Positions 1-8,203 of a DNA stretch of 8,867 nucleotides are shown here, piece by piece. The DNA comes from Thiomargarita sp. (GTDB taxonomy: Bacteria; Pseudomonadota; Gammaproteobacteria; Beggiatoales; Beggiatoaceae). The notes under the pieces are model-generated. The model saw only the letters and a program-made list of their open reading frames with translations. It searched no databases and was not told where the DNA came from. Positions within the stretch are counted from its first letter, which is position 1. Each line of letters starts with the position of its first letter. The stretch covers positions 1 to 8,867 of the forward strand of contig JAUXCJ010000023.1 in NCBI GenBank assembly GCA_030618965.1. The letters are read 5' to 3'. A program made the translations under genes and the position numbers.

Positions 1-1724
1 GCACGATTACGAGTATCATATCTCCAACTGCTTGTGAGACGATAAGAATCGTAAGAATCCCCATTCACATTAATAAAATCAAACACTTCCTTAGCACTCG
101 CATCAGTCGTGCTCAATAGGGTACGATCTAAAGCTATTCCTACATTAACACTATTAAATTCCGTAAAAGGCAGTCCATAATTAATACCCATTCCAAACGC
201 ATCAGTGGTGTAACGACTTAAATTCGCTTCGGCAGCATCAGTTTGACGGTAAAATAGGTTAAAACCGCGACTTACACCATCTATTGTTGTATAAGGATTG
301 AAATAAGAAAAACGATACAACGTATTTATTTGACTGTTATTGAAAGTTAATGCAACACGTTTACCGGAACCCAAAAAATTTTCTTGGGTGATACTGGCGT
401 TAAATACTATCCCTTCTGTTTGTGCAAAACCAATACTCGCCATTAAATTACCAGAAGCTCTTTCCACAACACTATAATTAATATCAACCTGATCATTAGT
501 ATTAGGAACTCGTGGCGTTTCAACAGTGACAGTTTCAAAAAAACCCAAACGTTCCAAGCGAGTCAATGAACGCTTGACTTTACTAGTAGAAATCCAACCA
601 CCTTCCATCTGACGCATTTCGCGGCGTAGCACTTCATCACGGGTTTTAGTATTACCAACAAAATTTATCCGTCGCACATAAACTAGTTGTCCTGGATCAA
701 TAACAAAACTTAAAGCGACCGTTTTTTTCTCAGAATTAATTTCAGGTACTGCATTAATATTGGCAAAATAATAACCTTCATCACCAATCCGTTGAATAAT
801 AGCTTCCCTACTTTTACTGATTTTTTTGCGCGAAAAAACCTCGCCTGGTTTGATCGTTATTTTTTTCAATAACTCAGCTTTAGGTACAATCGGATGGCCT
901 GCTATTTTTATATCAGAAATAGTGTATTTATCCCCTTCCGTGAGATTAATTGTGATATATACAGCCTTCTTATCAGGTGTAATAGAAACTTGGGTTGAAT
1001 CAAGATTAAATTTGATATAACCACGATCTAAATAGTAAGAACGTACCGATTCCAAATCAGCTGAAAGTTGCAATGACGAATATTGGTCACTTTTACTCAA
1101 GAATGAAAACCAGCCGCCAGTATTTGATTTCATTTCATCTAGTAAGTCACCATCTTTAACAGTTTTATTTCCAATAAAATTAATTCTTTTTATCCGCGCT
1201 ATAACCCCCTCTGAAATATCAATTTTTATAGCAACACGGTTACGTTCAAGCGGCGTAACGGTTGATTTAATACGTACAGAATATTTACCTAAATTAAAAT
1301 ATTGGCGTTGTAATTCCAATTCCACTTTCTCAAGTATTGAACGATTAAACACTCGCCCTTCGGCAAAACCAATATTTTTTAAAGCACGGGTTAAATCTTC
1401 AGTCTCAAGCTCTTCATTGCCAGTGAAAGTGATTTTAGCAATAGCAGGACGTTCTTCAATGATTCGCACAATCAAAACATTGCCTTCCCGCTCTAGGCGT
1501 AGATCCTTAAAAAAACCGGTTTTAAATAAAGCGGAAATAGTCGATTGAGTATTTTCTTGAGAAAAACGCGAACCTACTTTCACTGGTAAATAATTAAATA
1601 CTGTGCCAGCGGAAATTCGCTTTAAGCCTTCTATACGAATATCTTCAATAACAAATGCCTCAAAGGCATAACTGAGCTGATGCAAAAACATCAGACTTAA
1701 AATAAAAAACCATTTATACTTCAT
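1..1724 (-). CDS. bamA: Outer-membrane protein assembly factor BamA (3' part cut off by window edge)
   Basis: BamA is the central Omp85-family subunit of the BAM complex, which folds and inserts beta-barrel proteins into the outer membrane. The reading frame is open from an ATG at 1724 to the left edge, giving about 574 residues; family members are usually around 760-800, so roughly the last quarter (the distal barrel, including the conserved VRGF loop) lies outside. A signal peptide is visible (MKYKWFFILSLMFLHQLSYA, likely cleaved after residue 20). Five POTRA domains follow over about residues 22-423, with typical phrases such as IEGLKRISAG, KTGFFKDLRLE, INFIGNKTVKDG and INFVGNTKTRDEVLRREMRQMEGGW. 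The barrel then begins (ASIGFAQTEGIVFNASITQENFLGSGK). It lies 35 bases after rseP, its usual neighbour. No clear Shine-Dalgarno precedes the ATG. The family is clear from POTRA and barrel sequence together with gene order; TamA, another Omp85 protein, has only three POTRAs. Confidence 0.96.
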   Translation of the reverse strand, partial: MKYKWFFILSLMFLHQLSYAFEAFVIEDIRIEGLKRISAGTVFNYLPVKVGSRFSQENTQSTISALFKTGFFKDLRLEREGNVLIVRIIEERPAIAKITFTGNEELETEDLTRALKNIGFAEGRVFNRSILEKVELELQRQYFNLGKYSVRIKSTVTPLERNRVAIKIDISEGVIARIKRINFIGNKTVKDGDLLDEMKSNTGGWFSFLSKSDQYSSLQLSADLESVRSYYLDRGYIKFNLDSTQVSITPDKKAVYITINLTEGDKYTISDIKIAGHPIVPKAELLKKITIKPGEVFSRKKISKSREAIIQRIGDEGYYFANINAVPEINSEKKTVALSFVIDPGQLVYVRRINFVGNTKTRDEVLRREMRQMEGGWISTSKVKRSLTRLERLGFFETVTVETPRVPNTNDQVDINYSVVERASGNLMASIGFAQTEGIVFNASITQENFLGSGKRVALTFNNSQINTLYRFSYFNPYTTIDGVSRGFNLFYRQTDAAEANLSRYTTDAFGMGINYGLPFTEFNSVNVGIALDRTLLSTTDASAKEVFDFINVNGDSYDSYRLTSSWRYDTRNR

Positions 1725-1747
1725 ATAAGTGCAATTATCAGTGCCAT
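1721..1747 (-). other. Possible 8-codon upstream ORF coupled to bamA start
   Basis: In the rseP-bamA gap an ATG at 1747 opens a tiny frame reading MALIIALI. Its TGA stop overlaps the bamA ATG in an ATGA arrangement (1721-1724). bamA itself has no evident Shine-Dalgarno, so re-initiation after this short frame could help load ribosomes. A frame this short can occur by chance and has no strong Shine-Dalgarno of its own, so it is only a suggestion. Confidence 0.15.
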
Positions 1748-1759
1748 TAACAATTATCT

Positions 1760-3091
1760 TCAACTGAATAATCGTTCTAAATCATTAAATATTGCAAGCC
1801 CCATTAAACCAATTAACAATGTCAAGCCAACTCGTTGAAATAAAGATTCCGTATAATCACTCACTGGACTGCCCTTAATGGCTTCTATCAAGTAAAAAAA
1901 TAAGTGCCCACCATCAAGCAAAGGAATCGGTAACAAATTAAGAACTCCTAAACTGACACTGACTAAACCTAAAAAAGATAAAAAGATAGCCATCCCAAGC
2001 TGCGCTGATTGCCCCGCAAATTGGGCAATACTGATAGGACCACTGATATGCTCGTATGAAATTTGCAAAGTCACCATCTTGGCCATCAAGCGCAAGGTTA
2101 ATACGCTCATATCCCAGGTTTTCTCAATACCTTGCGTGAAGGATTTCCAAACACCATAACGTTCCGTCACAAAATATGGTGCATAAACCCCCATCCGTCC
2201 TTTACCGCTGACATTATCTGGTCGCAGAATTAACGACAATTGCTGATGATGTCGTTCAATTTCAACGCGAATATCTTGTTCAGGGCGTTGAGTAATATAC
2301 TTAACCAAAGCATTCCAATCACTAATTTCTTGATTATCCAACTTAATAATCTTATCACCGCGTTGTAATCCCGCCTTTTCTGCGGCACTATTAGCAGTTA
2401 CTTCACCGATTAAGGGCGGTAAAGGGGGACGAAAAGGATAGAAGCCAAATTTATCAAAAAACTCTCCCCCGGCAATATCATCAACCGTTAACTCCCCTAA
2501 ATTCAACCTTAAATCAGACTCATACCCCTGCCGATCTTTTACAGAATAAATTAATTCCTTTTTATCATCAAGCATTTGCTGCAAACTGGCTTCGACAACA
2601 CTGCTCCAACGCAACGTAGGCTGCTGATTAACAGCAATAATTTGATCACCAACATGAAATCCAGCCTGTTCAGCCACACTTTGAGGCGTGACTTCTCCAA
2701 CTAATGCTGCCATACCGGTCACACCATACATATACATCATAGTATAAGCGAGAATGGCAAACAAAAAATTAAAAAAAGGCCCAGCAAAAACAATAGCTGT
2801 GCGTACTTTAAGGGATTGTTGATTAAAAGCGCGATGTAATTCTTCTGGGGCAACCTCGCCTTCACGCTCATCAAGCATTTTGACATAGCCACCTAATGGA
2901 ATCGGCGCAATGACAAATTCGGTTTTATCTTTTCCAAAACGGCGTGACCATAAAGGTTTACCAAAACCAATTGAAAAACGCAGAATTTTAACGCCTAATC
3001 GTCGTGCGACCCAATAATGACCAAATTCATGTATAGTCACCAAAATGCCAATAACAACAGCAAAAGCTAATAAAGCCTCTAAAAATACCAT
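1760..3091 (-). CDS. rseP: RseP, site-2 intramembrane zinc metalloprotease
   Basis: RseP is the inner-membrane M50/S2P protease that makes the second cut in the anti-sigma factor RseA, releasing sigma-E during envelope stress; it also clears remnant signal peptides. The 443-residue product is close to the usual length of about 450. The zinc motif HEFGH is at residues 21-25 in the first membrane segment, and the third ligand lies in the NLLPIPLLDGG motif (Asp393). Two periplasmic PDZ domains follow one another at about 126-196 and 222-293 (VTPQSVAEQAGFHVGDQI and VTANSAAEKAGLQRGDKI). A membrane segment at about 98-122 precedes them, and C-terminal segments lie around 367-390 and 420-437. The ATG at 3091 gives the expected N-terminus. 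It lies 14 bases after dxr and has no clear Shine-Dalgarno, so it probably depends on translational coupling. Two PDZ domains and the dxr/bamA context support RseP over other M50 proteases. Confidence 0.96.
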   Translation of the reverse strand: MVFLEALLAFAVVIGILVTIHEFGHYWVARRLGVKILRFSIGFGKPLWSRRFGKDKTEFVIAPIPLGGYVKMLDEREGEVAPEELHRAFNQQSLKVRTAIVFAGPFFNFLFAILAYTMMYMYGVTGMAALVGEVTPQSVAEQAGFHVGDQIIAVNQQPTLRWSSVVEASLQQMLDDKKELIYSVKDRQGYESDLRLNLGELTVDDIAGGEFFDKFGFYPFRPPLPPLIGEVTANSAAEKAGLQRGDKIIKLDNQEISDWNALVKYITQRPEQDIRVEIERHHQQLSLILRPDNVSGKGRMGVYAPYFVTERYGVWKSFTQGIEKTWDMSVLTLRLMAKMVTLQISYEHISGPISIAQFAGQSAQLGMAIFLSFLGLVSVSLGVLNLLPIPLLDGGHLFFYLIEAIKGSPVSDYTESLFQRVGLTLLIGLMGLAIFNDLERLFS

Positions 3092-3105
3092 AAATAATTT
3101 AAACT

Positions 3106-4290
3106 TTAATTTCTGATAACAGATTTAGCTAACTCACGGGCGCGAGCATCATCTTCAAGAATAATTTCCAAAGAATTCGCTGCACGACCACTGAACTTAG
3201 ATAAGGTGGTTTCAATCACTTTAGGAATCGCGCTAAAACGCAAACGCTCTTCCAAAAAAGCTTGCACTGCAATTTCATTAGCCGCATTCAAAATCGTACT
3301 CGTCGTCCCTCCCGCTGACATCGCATCATAAGCCAACTTTAAACAAGGAAAACGCTCAAAATCAACATCTTCAAAATCTAAACGCGATATCTCAACTAAA
3401 TTTAAACGGGGAACACCAGAAGACATGCGTTCAGGCCACGCCAAGGCATGAGCAATAGGGGTACGCATATCAGGATTACCTAACTGCGCCAGCACTGAAC
3501 CATCAACATATTCAACCAACGAATGAATCACACTTTGCGGATGTAGCAATACATCTACCCGATTAGGTGGCAGGGAAAATAACCAACAAGCCTCAATCAC
3601 TTCCAGTCCTTTATTCATCATTGTTGCAGAATCGACTGAAATTTTACGTCCCATACTCCAGTTTGGATGGGCACAAGCCTGATCAGGGGTGACATCATCT
3701 AATTGATCAATTGGATAGGAACGAAAAGGCCCCCCAGAAGCACTGAGCAAAATACGACTGACACCCACTAATTCATCGTGGGAGGAGGAGGGAATTTTGA
3801 ACCTTGGTGGCATACATTGAAAAACAGCATTATGTTCACTATCAATTGGCAACAACTCAGCCCCATTTATACGCACAGCGTCCATAAACAACTGTCCCGA
3901 CATAACTAAAGCTTCTTTATTCGCCAACAAAACTCGTTTACCAGCTTGCGCTGCTGCCAGCGTTGGCAATAAACCCGCGCTGCCCACTATAGCCGCCATC
4001 ACTATATCTACTTCGGCTAAACTGGCCACGAAAGTCAAACCATCAATGCCGCTTAAAACTTCGACAACAACATTCAGTTTTTTCAGACGTTGCTCAAGAC
4101 GCTCAGCGGCTTCAGCATCCGCCATCACCGCGTAGCGAGGCGACCATTCCTGACAAAGGCTCACCATACGATCAACCTGTCGATTTGCTGTCAGCGCGGT
4201 CACTTTGTAAATTTGCCGATGTCGTTTGATGACATCAAGGGTATTGATACCGATACTGCCAGTAGCCCCCAATATAGTAATAGTTTTCAA
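3106..4290 (-). CDS. dxr: 1-deoxy-D-xylulose 5-phosphate reductoisomerase (TTG start)
   Basis: Dxr (IspC) converts 1-deoxy-D-xylulose 5-phosphate to 2-C-methyl-D-erythritol 4-phosphate with NADPH, the first committed step of the MEP isoprenoid pathway in the cytosol, and is the target of fosmidomycin. The 394-residue product matches the usual length of about 398. The NADPH-binding GATGSIG loop is at residues 8-14. Metal ligands appear as Asp150 and Glu152 in [11 protein letters not shown] and Glu230 in NKGLEVIEA. The substrate-binding SASGGPFR is at 183-190, and the mobile-loop HPNWSMG (Trp211) and the HPQSVIHS segment are present. The start codon is TTG at 4288-4290; it places the GATGSIG loop where the family has it, and no better in-frame start is evident. 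The start overlaps the cdsA TGA by 4 bases (TTGA), so translation is probably coupled to cdsA. Only a weak TAGG precedes it. Confidence 0.96.
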   Translation of the reverse strand: MKTITILGATGSIGINTLDVIKRHRQIYKVTALTANRQVDRMVSLCQEWSPRYAVMADAEAAERLEQRLKKLNVVVEVLSGIDGLTFVASLAEVDIVMAAIVGSAGLLPTLAAAQAGKRVLLANKEALVMSGQLFMDAVRINGAELLPIDSEHNAVFQCMPPRFKIPSSSHDELVGVSRILLSASGGPFRSYPIDQLDDVTPDQACAHPNWSMGRKISVDSATMMNKGLEVIEACWLFSLPPNRVDVLLHPQSVIHSLVEYVDGSVLAQLGNPDMRTPIAHALAWPERMSSGVPRLNLVEISRLDFEDVDFERFPCLKLAYDAMSAGGTTSTILNAANEIAVQAFLEERLRFSAIPKVIETTLSKFSGRAANSLEIILEDDARARELAKSVIRN

Positions 4291-5111
4291 AACGAACTGC
4301 CTAACAAAATCTTTAATAAAAATATACCTGTCACAAATACTGGTGCTGCCGAGGTTAAGCTATCAATACGATCAAGCATGCCACCATGACCAGGCAATAT
4401 TTGCCCACTATCCTTAAGGCCCATCTGACGCTTAAATAAACTTTCCAACAGATCCCCCAAGATAGATATCATTACAGTTAATAAACATAATAGCACAAAA
4501 AACAACAATGTCAGTAATGGCATTGACATAAACACTGCATAACCGATTGAAAACAGAGTACTCATTACTAATGCACCTAGCACACCTTCCCAGGTTTTTC
4601 CCGGACTAACTTTATCAGCGAGTTTTCTATTACCCCAAGCCCTACCCGCAAAGTAAGCCCCACTATCTGCTGTCCAAATTAACACAAATAGAAAAATAAC
4701 CCAATACCAGCCATAATTATGCAAAATCAACAAAGCAATCCAAGCAGGCAATAAAATCAAAAAACCCAATAAAGCCTTAATCAATGCCGATTGAGGTAAT
4801 AAATCATGTCCCACTTGGTAGCGGAACACCCAAAACAGTGCCAATAACCACCACAAACAAGCCACCAATAAAACTGACATTATAGTTAGCGTAGTTAGCT
4901 GGAACCACAGCATGAACAGCATCAAAGCCATAACAAAGGCATAAATCCCCCTCATTATTCCGCTTTGCCAACCACATAAGCCTGCCCATTCCCACGCAGC
5001 AAGTACAACAACAAAACCGATCACCCCTGCCACCGTTTGTGTTGATAAACTCAACAACCACACAATTAAGGGAATTAAAATCAGAGCAGTCAATAAACGT
5101 TGTTTAAGCAT
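4287..5111 (-). CDS. cdsA: Phosphatidate cytidylyltransferase (CDP-diglyceride synthase)
   Basis: CdsA makes CDP-diacylglycerol from CTP and phosphatidic acid, the branch-point precursor of all phospholipids, in the inner membrane. From the ATG at 5111 the product has 274 residues, close to the usual length of about 285. It is strongly hydrophobic throughout, with about eight membrane segments. The CTP-transferase signature is complete near residues 224-251 ([13 protein letters not shown], then [11 protein letters not shown]). The conserved DSGAYFAGR (about 149-157) and SPGKTWEG (about 169-176) precede it. A GTG at 5156 would add 15 residues (MNGVLDAPANRYRNK) and a 53-base overlap with uppS. 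The ATG at 5111 is preferred because an AGGA lies five bases upstream and the protein then begins [15 protein letters not shown], as expected for the family. It overlaps uppS by 8 bases and dxr by 4, so the three genes are probably translated together. Confidence 0.94.
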   Translation of the reverse strand: MLKQRLLTALILIPLIVWLLSLSTQTVAGVIGFVVVLAAWEWAGLCGWQSGIMRGIYAFVMALMLFMLWFQLTTLTIMSVLLVACLWWLLALFWVFRYQVGHDLLPQSALIKALLGFLILLPAWIALLILHNYGWYWVIFLFVLIWTADSGAYFAGRAWGNRKLADKVSPGKTWEGVLGALVMSTLFSIGYAVFMSMPLLTLLFFVLLCLLTVMISILGDLLESLFKRQMGLKDSGQILPGHGGMLDRIDSLTSAAPVFVTGIFLLKILLGSSF

Positions 5112-5838
5112 TTTGTTCCTGTACCTGTTCGCTGGTGCGTCCAAAACGCCGTTCACGACCCTGAAAAGACTCTAAAGCCTTCAGAAAAGCCGCTTTATCA
5201 AAATCTGGCCACAATGTATCAGTAAAATACAACTCAGTGTAAGCCAGTTGCCACATTAAAAAATTACTAATTCGTTTCTCGCCCCCGGTGCGAATGAACA
5301 AATCCGGTTCGGGTAAATCTCCCAAAGACAAATTTTGCTTAAATAGAGATTCATTAATATCTTCGACTTGTAAAGTTCCCTCTTGCACTTGTTTAGTCAA
5401 ACGTTTCGCCGTATCAACAATATCCCAACGTCCGCCATAATTAGCCGCAATCACTAAAATAATTCCAGTATTATTTTTTGTCAGTTCCTCGGCATCAGAA
5501 ACCAATTTTTGCAATTTCTCAGAAAAAGCATCAGGCGCACCTACTAAGCGCAAACGCACATTATTCTTATGTAAAATTTTAACTTCCCGTTTCAAAGCCA
5601 TCATAAATAAACTCATTAACAAACTGACTTCTTCTTTGGGACGTCGCCAATTTTCACTACTAAAAGTAAACAATGTCAGGACTTCAACCCCTTTTTCAGC
5701 ACAAAGGGTTAGCACTCGGCGTACAGTTTCCACACCAGCTTTATGTCCAGCATTGCGTGGTAAAAATCTTTTTTTAGCCCAACGACCATTACCATCCATA
5801 ATAATGGCAATATGACGTGGAAGGCGGGAATTACTCAT
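5104..5838 (-). CDS. uppS: Undecaprenyl diphosphate synthase (cis-prenyltransferase)
   Basis: UppS (IspU) condenses eight isopentenyl diphosphates onto farnesyl diphosphate with cis geometry, giving the C55 carrier lipid used for peptidoglycan, O-antigen and other glycans. The 244-residue product is of typical length (about 250). Family motifs are in order. HIAIIMDGNGRWAKKR contains the catalytic Asp15 and the diphosphate-binding loop, FTFSSENWRRP is at about 58-67, NYGGRWDI at 133-140, and PDLFIRTGGEKRISNFLMWQ at about 178-197, followed by YTELYFTDTLWPDF. The ATG at 5838 starts MSNSRLPRHIAIIMDG, a normal N-terminus, 24 bases after frr. I see no good Shine-Dalgarno in that gap. The 3' end overlaps the cdsA start as ATGCTTAA. 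It uses isoprenoid units from the same pathway as Dxr, encoded two genes downstream. Confidence 0.97.
   Translation of the reverse strand: MSNSRLPRHIAIIMDGNGRWAKKRFLPRNAGHKAGVETVRRVLTLCAEKGVEVLTLFTFSSENWRRPKEEVSLLMSLFMMALKREVKILHKNNVRLRLVGAPDAFSEKLQKLVSDAEELTKNNTGIILVIAANYGGRWDIVDTAKRLTKQVQEGTLQVEDINESLFKQNLSLGDLPEPDLFIRTGGEKRISNFLMWQLAYTELYFTDTLWPDFDKAAFLKALESFQGRERRFGRTSEQVQEQNA
5117..5120 (-). promoter_or_regulatory. Ribosome binding site of cdsA
   Basis: AGGA lies inside the last codons of uppS, five bases before the ATG at 5111. It decides the cdsA start in favour of this ATG over the upstream GTG at 5156. Confidence 0.65.
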
Positions 5839-5862
5839 AGTAAGTTTTTAGTTATCAATTTG

Positions 5863-6420
5863 CTAAATTTCCATCAATTCCGCTTCTTTTTCTGCTAAGG
5901 CGGTATCAAGTTTTTTTATGAACTGGTCAGTCAATTTTTGGATATTTTCCTCAGCCCGACGCTCATCATCCTTGGAAATATCAGCGTCTTTCATTAATCC
6001 CTTCAATTCATGATTGGCATCGCGACGAATATTACGAATCGCAACCCGTCCGCTCTCCGCTTCTTGGCGCACCACTTTGACAAGATCACGGCGACGTTCT
6101 TCCGTCATTGGTGGCAATGGTACACGCAACAATTGTCCAACATTAGTCGGATTTAGCCCTAAATCAGAATCCCTAATCGCCTTTTCGACCGTAGATACCA
6201 TTGTTTTTTCATAAGGAGAAACACCCAAGGTTCTAGGATCTATTACTGTAAGGTTCGCAACCTGATTAATAGGGACATCGCTACCGTAATAAGGCACAAC
6301 AATATGATCAAGCAAACTGGTATGAGCACGCCCTGTCCGAACTTTAATTAGTTCTGCTTTCAGAGCCTCAACACTTTTGTTCATTCGCTCCTCAGCATCT
6401 TTTTTAATCATTTCAATCAT
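5863..6420 (-). CDS. frr: Ribosome recycling factor
   Basis: RRF works with EF-G to split the post-termination 70S ribosome so that subunits can be reused. The product is 185 residues, the same length as the E. coli protein. It begins [33 protein letters not shown], matching the first helix of the three-helix bundle in domain I. The middle portion (about 31-105) forms the small beta-rich domain II, with [24 protein letters not shown]. The bundle then returns with [36 protein letters not shown] and [23 protein letters not shown]. The ATG at 6420 overlaps the pyrH TGA by 4 bases (ATGA), and a GAGG lies ten bases upstream. A second ATG three codons in would shorten the conserved N-terminus and is less likely. 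Confidence 0.97.
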   Translation of the reverse strand: MIEMIKKDAEERMNKSVEALKAELIKVRTGRAHTSLLDHIVVPYYGSDVPINQVANLTVIDPRTLGVSPYEKTMVSTVEKAIRDSDLGLNPTNVGQLLRVPLPPMTEERRRDLVKVVRQEAESGRVAIRNIRRDANHELKGLMKDADISKDDERRAEENIQKLTDQFIKKLDTALAEKEAELMEI

Positions 6421-7154
6421 GCGCTTTTTTCCTCATTATGAATCAGCGTACCTTCATCAAGAGCTGCAATTGCACGCATTAACACACCTGCTTTTCCTAT
6501 ATCAAGCACCCGTAACGGCATATTATTATCCCGACACAAGACAACAGCAGTCGTATCCATCACCGCTAAGCCACGTTGAATCACCTCATTATAACTTAAG
6601 CGTGAAAAACGTTGAGCATTGGGATCAGTTACAGGATCAGCACTATAAACACCATCAACTTTAGTCGCTTTTATCATCAAATCCGCACCGATTTCAAGCG
6701 CACGCAAACTAGCAGCCGAATCGGTAGTAAAAAAAGGATTGCCCGTGCCTGCGACAAAAATCACTACTCGTCCTTCAGCTAGATGCTTGAGAGCATCCTT
6801 TTGGTTATAAGGTTCGCAAACAGTATCAATACGAAAAGCTGACATCACACGAGCCTCAACGCCCACTTTTTGCAAAGCATCCTGTATAGCTAAACCATTC
6901 ATCACAGTGGCTAACATTCCCATCTGATCAGCCGAAACCCGATCAATGCCACTTTTTGTCAAACCGGCACCACGAAAAATATTCCCACCACCAATAACCA
7001 ACCCTAATTCCACACCAAGGCGCACCAGTTCATGCAGCTCTTCTGCAAAACGAGAAAGCACTTGTGGATCAATACCAAAATCGCTCTTGCCCATCAGGGC
7101 TTCGCCGCTCATTTTTAGTAAAATACGACGATAAACTACGGAAATATCAGACAT
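6417..7154 (-). CDS. pyrH: UMP kinase
   Basis: PyrH phosphorylates UMP to UDP with ATP, an essential cytosolic step of pyrimidine nucleotide synthesis. The bacterial enzyme belongs to the amino-acid kinase fold and is hexameric, usually GTP-activated and UTP-inhibited. The 245-residue product is close to the usual length of about 240. It opens with [14 protein letters not shown] (residues 9-22), the phosphate-binding Lys region. The glycine-rich GGGNIFRG is at 55-62, the UMP-binding [11 protein letters not shown] begins near Asp76, [13 protein letters not shown] is at 136-148, and the nucleotide-binding [12 protein letters not shown] is at 163-174. The ATG at 7154 gives the standard start, but no Shine-Dalgarno is evident just before it. 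A palindrome separates it from tsf, so transcription may be partly uncoupled. It overlaps frr by 4 bases, and the two are probably co-translated. Confidence 0.97.
   Translation of the reverse strand: MSDISVVYRRILLKMSGEALMGKSDFGIDPQVLSRFAEELHELVRLGVELGLVIGGGNIFRGAGLTKSGIDRVSADQMGMLATVMNGLAIQDALQKVGVEARVMSAFRIDTVCEPYNQKDALKHLAEGRVVIFVAGTGNPFFTTDSAASLRALEIGADLMIKATKVDGVYSADPVTDPNAQRFSRLSYNEVIQRGLAVMDTTAVVLCRDNNMPLRVLDIGKAGVLMRAIAALDEGTLIHNEEKSA
6431..6434 (-). promoter_or_regulatory. Ribosome binding site of frr
   Basis: GAGG, extended to GAGGA, lies within the 3' end of pyrH about ten bases before the frr ATG at 6420. It supports the first of the two nearby ATG codons. Confidence 0.6.
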
Positions 7155-7177
7155 AGTTAAAAATCACTGCCCCAGTT

Positions 7178-7211
7178 AAAAGGCTGGCTAACTTTAAGTT
7201 CGTCAGCCTTT
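7178..7211 (-). terminator. Possible weak intrinsic terminator or attenuator between tsf and pyrH
   Basis: A 33-base near-perfect palindrome centred at 7195 follows the tsf stop. Its arms AAAGGCTG and CAGCCTTT (7204-7211 and 7179-7186, read on the minus strand) form an eight-pair stem. One C-G pair flanked by two mismatches and an inner AACT/AGTT stem with a three-base loop extend it. Only four T residues end the structure, so termination may be partial. In E. coli the rpsB-tsf unit also ends between tsf and pyrH (established knowledge), which fits. I found no convincing promoter for pyrH in the remaining 20-odd bases. Confidence 0.5.
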
Positions 7212-7219
7212 AGAAAAAA

Positions 7220-8095
7220 CTAAGCCTGCACTTGCTGCATCACTTCATCAGCAAAGTTTTCGTTTTTCTTCTCAAGCCCTTCACCAACTTCAAAACGCTC
7301 AAAATGTACGACACTAGCTTGATTCGCTTTCAGTAATTTTTCCACGCTTTGATCTGGTTCCTTAATAAAGGGTTGACCATGTAAAGTAATTTCGCCTAAA
7401 AATTTTCTGACACGCCCTTCCACCATCTTTTCAATGATATGAGCCGGTTTACCACTACTCGCTGCTTGTGCCGAAAAAATTTCTTTTTCCTTGTCCACTG
7501 TCTCAGCAGGCACTTGCTCAGCAAGTACGCACTGCGGACGACTAGCAGCAATGTGCATAGCAATATCCTTGGCTAATTTAGCACTGCCGCCACGCATATC
7601 AACTAACACACCAATTCGTGTACCATGTAAATAGACACCTAAATGATCCGTTTGTGTACTCATTAAAGCAAAGCGTCGCACATTGACATTTTCACCAATT
7701 TTGGCAATTAAATCTTTACGTGCGTTCTCAACGCTTTTTTCCCCTCCAACCAAAGGCGCAGCCATTAAAGCTTCCAAGTTGCTAGGAGAATTGCGTAAAA
7801 CGGTAGCAGCAACAGCATCGCAAAATGATTTAAAGTCGTCGGCTTTGGAAACAAAATCGGTTTCACTATTAATTTCAACCATAACAGCATGATTATTATC
7901 TTGCTGTACCACAATCAAACCTTCAGCGGCGATTCGTCCAGCTTTTTTAGCAGCTTTGGCTTGCCCAGATTTACGCATAGCCTCAATCGCAGCCTCAATA
8001 TCCCCCCCATTTGCCACCAATGCTTTTTTACATTCCATCATGCCCGCACCGGTGCGTTCACGCAGCTCTTTAACCAATGCTGCTGAAATTTTCAT
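7220..8095 (-). CDS. tsf: Translation elongation factor Ts
   Basis: EF-Ts is the guanine-nucleotide exchange factor that releases GDP from EF-Tu so it can bind GTP and aminoacyl-tRNA again. From the ATG at 8095 the product has 291 residues (E. coli: 283). The N-terminal UBA-like domain contains the first signature, [16 protein letters not shown] (about 11-26). The core carries the second signature [11 protein letters not shown], whose Thr79-Asp80-Phe81 is the tip that disrupts the Mg2+ site of EF-Tu. Two core repeats follow (around 60-140 and 141-200), then the coiled-coil region (about 200-225, [26 protein letters not shown]) and the C-terminal module. A TTG at 8137 would add 14 residues read from the neighbouring palindrome. 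The ATG at 8095 is preferred because of its strong GAGG eight bases upstream and its match to the family start. It follows rpsB as usual. Confidence 0.97.
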   Translation of the reverse strand: MKISAALVKELRERTGAGMMECKKALVANGGDIEAAIEAMRKSGQAKAAKKAGRIAAEGLIVVQQDNNHAVMVEINSETDFVSKADDFKSFCDAVAATVLRNSPSNLEALMAAPLVGGEKSVENARKDLIAKIGENVNVRRFALMSTQTDHLGVYLHGTRIGVLVDMRGGSAKLAKDIAMHIAASRPQCVLAEQVPAETVDKEKEIFSAQAASSGKPAHIIEKMVEGRVRKFLGEITLHGQPFIKEPDQSVEKLLKANQASVVHFERFEVGEGLEKKNENFADEVMQQVQA

Positions 8096-8103
8096 TTTCT
8101 TAA

Positions 8104-8107
8104 CCTC
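8104..8107 (-). promoter_or_regulatory. Strong ribosome binding site of tsf
   Basis: GAGG, within TGAGG, lies eight bases before the ATG at 8095. It is the best Shine-Dalgarno in the window and fixes the tsf start. Confidence 0.75.
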
Positions 8108-8127
8108 ATTATCTGACTGAAAAACAA

Positions 8128-8198
8128 GCATGGGCAACCACAGAGGGATTGCCCCTACCTTTTATTGTTGTACGGGCAACCCCCTGTGGTTGCCCTGC
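8128..8198. repeat. Long imperfect inverted repeat (REP/MITE-like) in the rpsB-tsf spacer
   Basis: Arms 8128-8158 and 8170-8198 pair over about 28 positions around an 11-base loop. The exceptions are one C-C mismatch near 8155/8173, one pair that becomes a U-G wobble in the mRNA, and single-base bulges at 8131 and 8148. Each arm is also an inverted repeat in itself (GGGCAA with TTGCCC on the left, GGGCAACC with GGTTGCCC on the right). The segment can therefore fold as one long hairpin or as two small ones. It is GC-rich against its AT-rich surroundings and lies between two co-transcribed genes with no long T-run after it. I infer a dispersed palindromic element or an mRNA processing/stability hairpin rather than a terminator. 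No transposase is present. Confidence 0.75.
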
Positions 8199-8203
8199 TT
8201 CTA

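Noticed and set aside
826..1020. Plus-strand open frame of 64 codons inside bamA
   Set aside because: It is a shadow in an AT-rich gene; the minus-strand frame encodes clear POTRA sequence throughout.
4090..4417. Plus-strand frames across the dxr-cdsA junction
   Set aside because: The opposite strand encodes conserved Dxr and CdsA residues, and these frames have no recognisable domain or Shine-Dalgarno.
5112..5156. 15-residue N-terminal extension of CdsA from a GTG at 5156
   Set aside because: It lies wholly inside uppS in another frame, lacks resemblance to the family, and the ATG at 5111 has a good AGGA.
6377..6664. Plus-strand open frame across frr and pyrH
   Set aside because: It is antisense to conserved coding sequence on the minus strand and shows no protein-like features.
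8096..8137. 14-residue N-terminal extension of EF-Ts from a TTG at 8137
   Set aside because: It reads through the Shine-Dalgarno and into the palindromic repeat. The ATG at 8095 has a strong GAGG and matches the family start.
8128..8198. CRISPR or intrinsic terminator reading of the rpsB-tsf repeat
   Set aside because: There are only two arms in inverted orientation, not regularly spaced direct repeats, and no T-run follows the stem on the minus strand.
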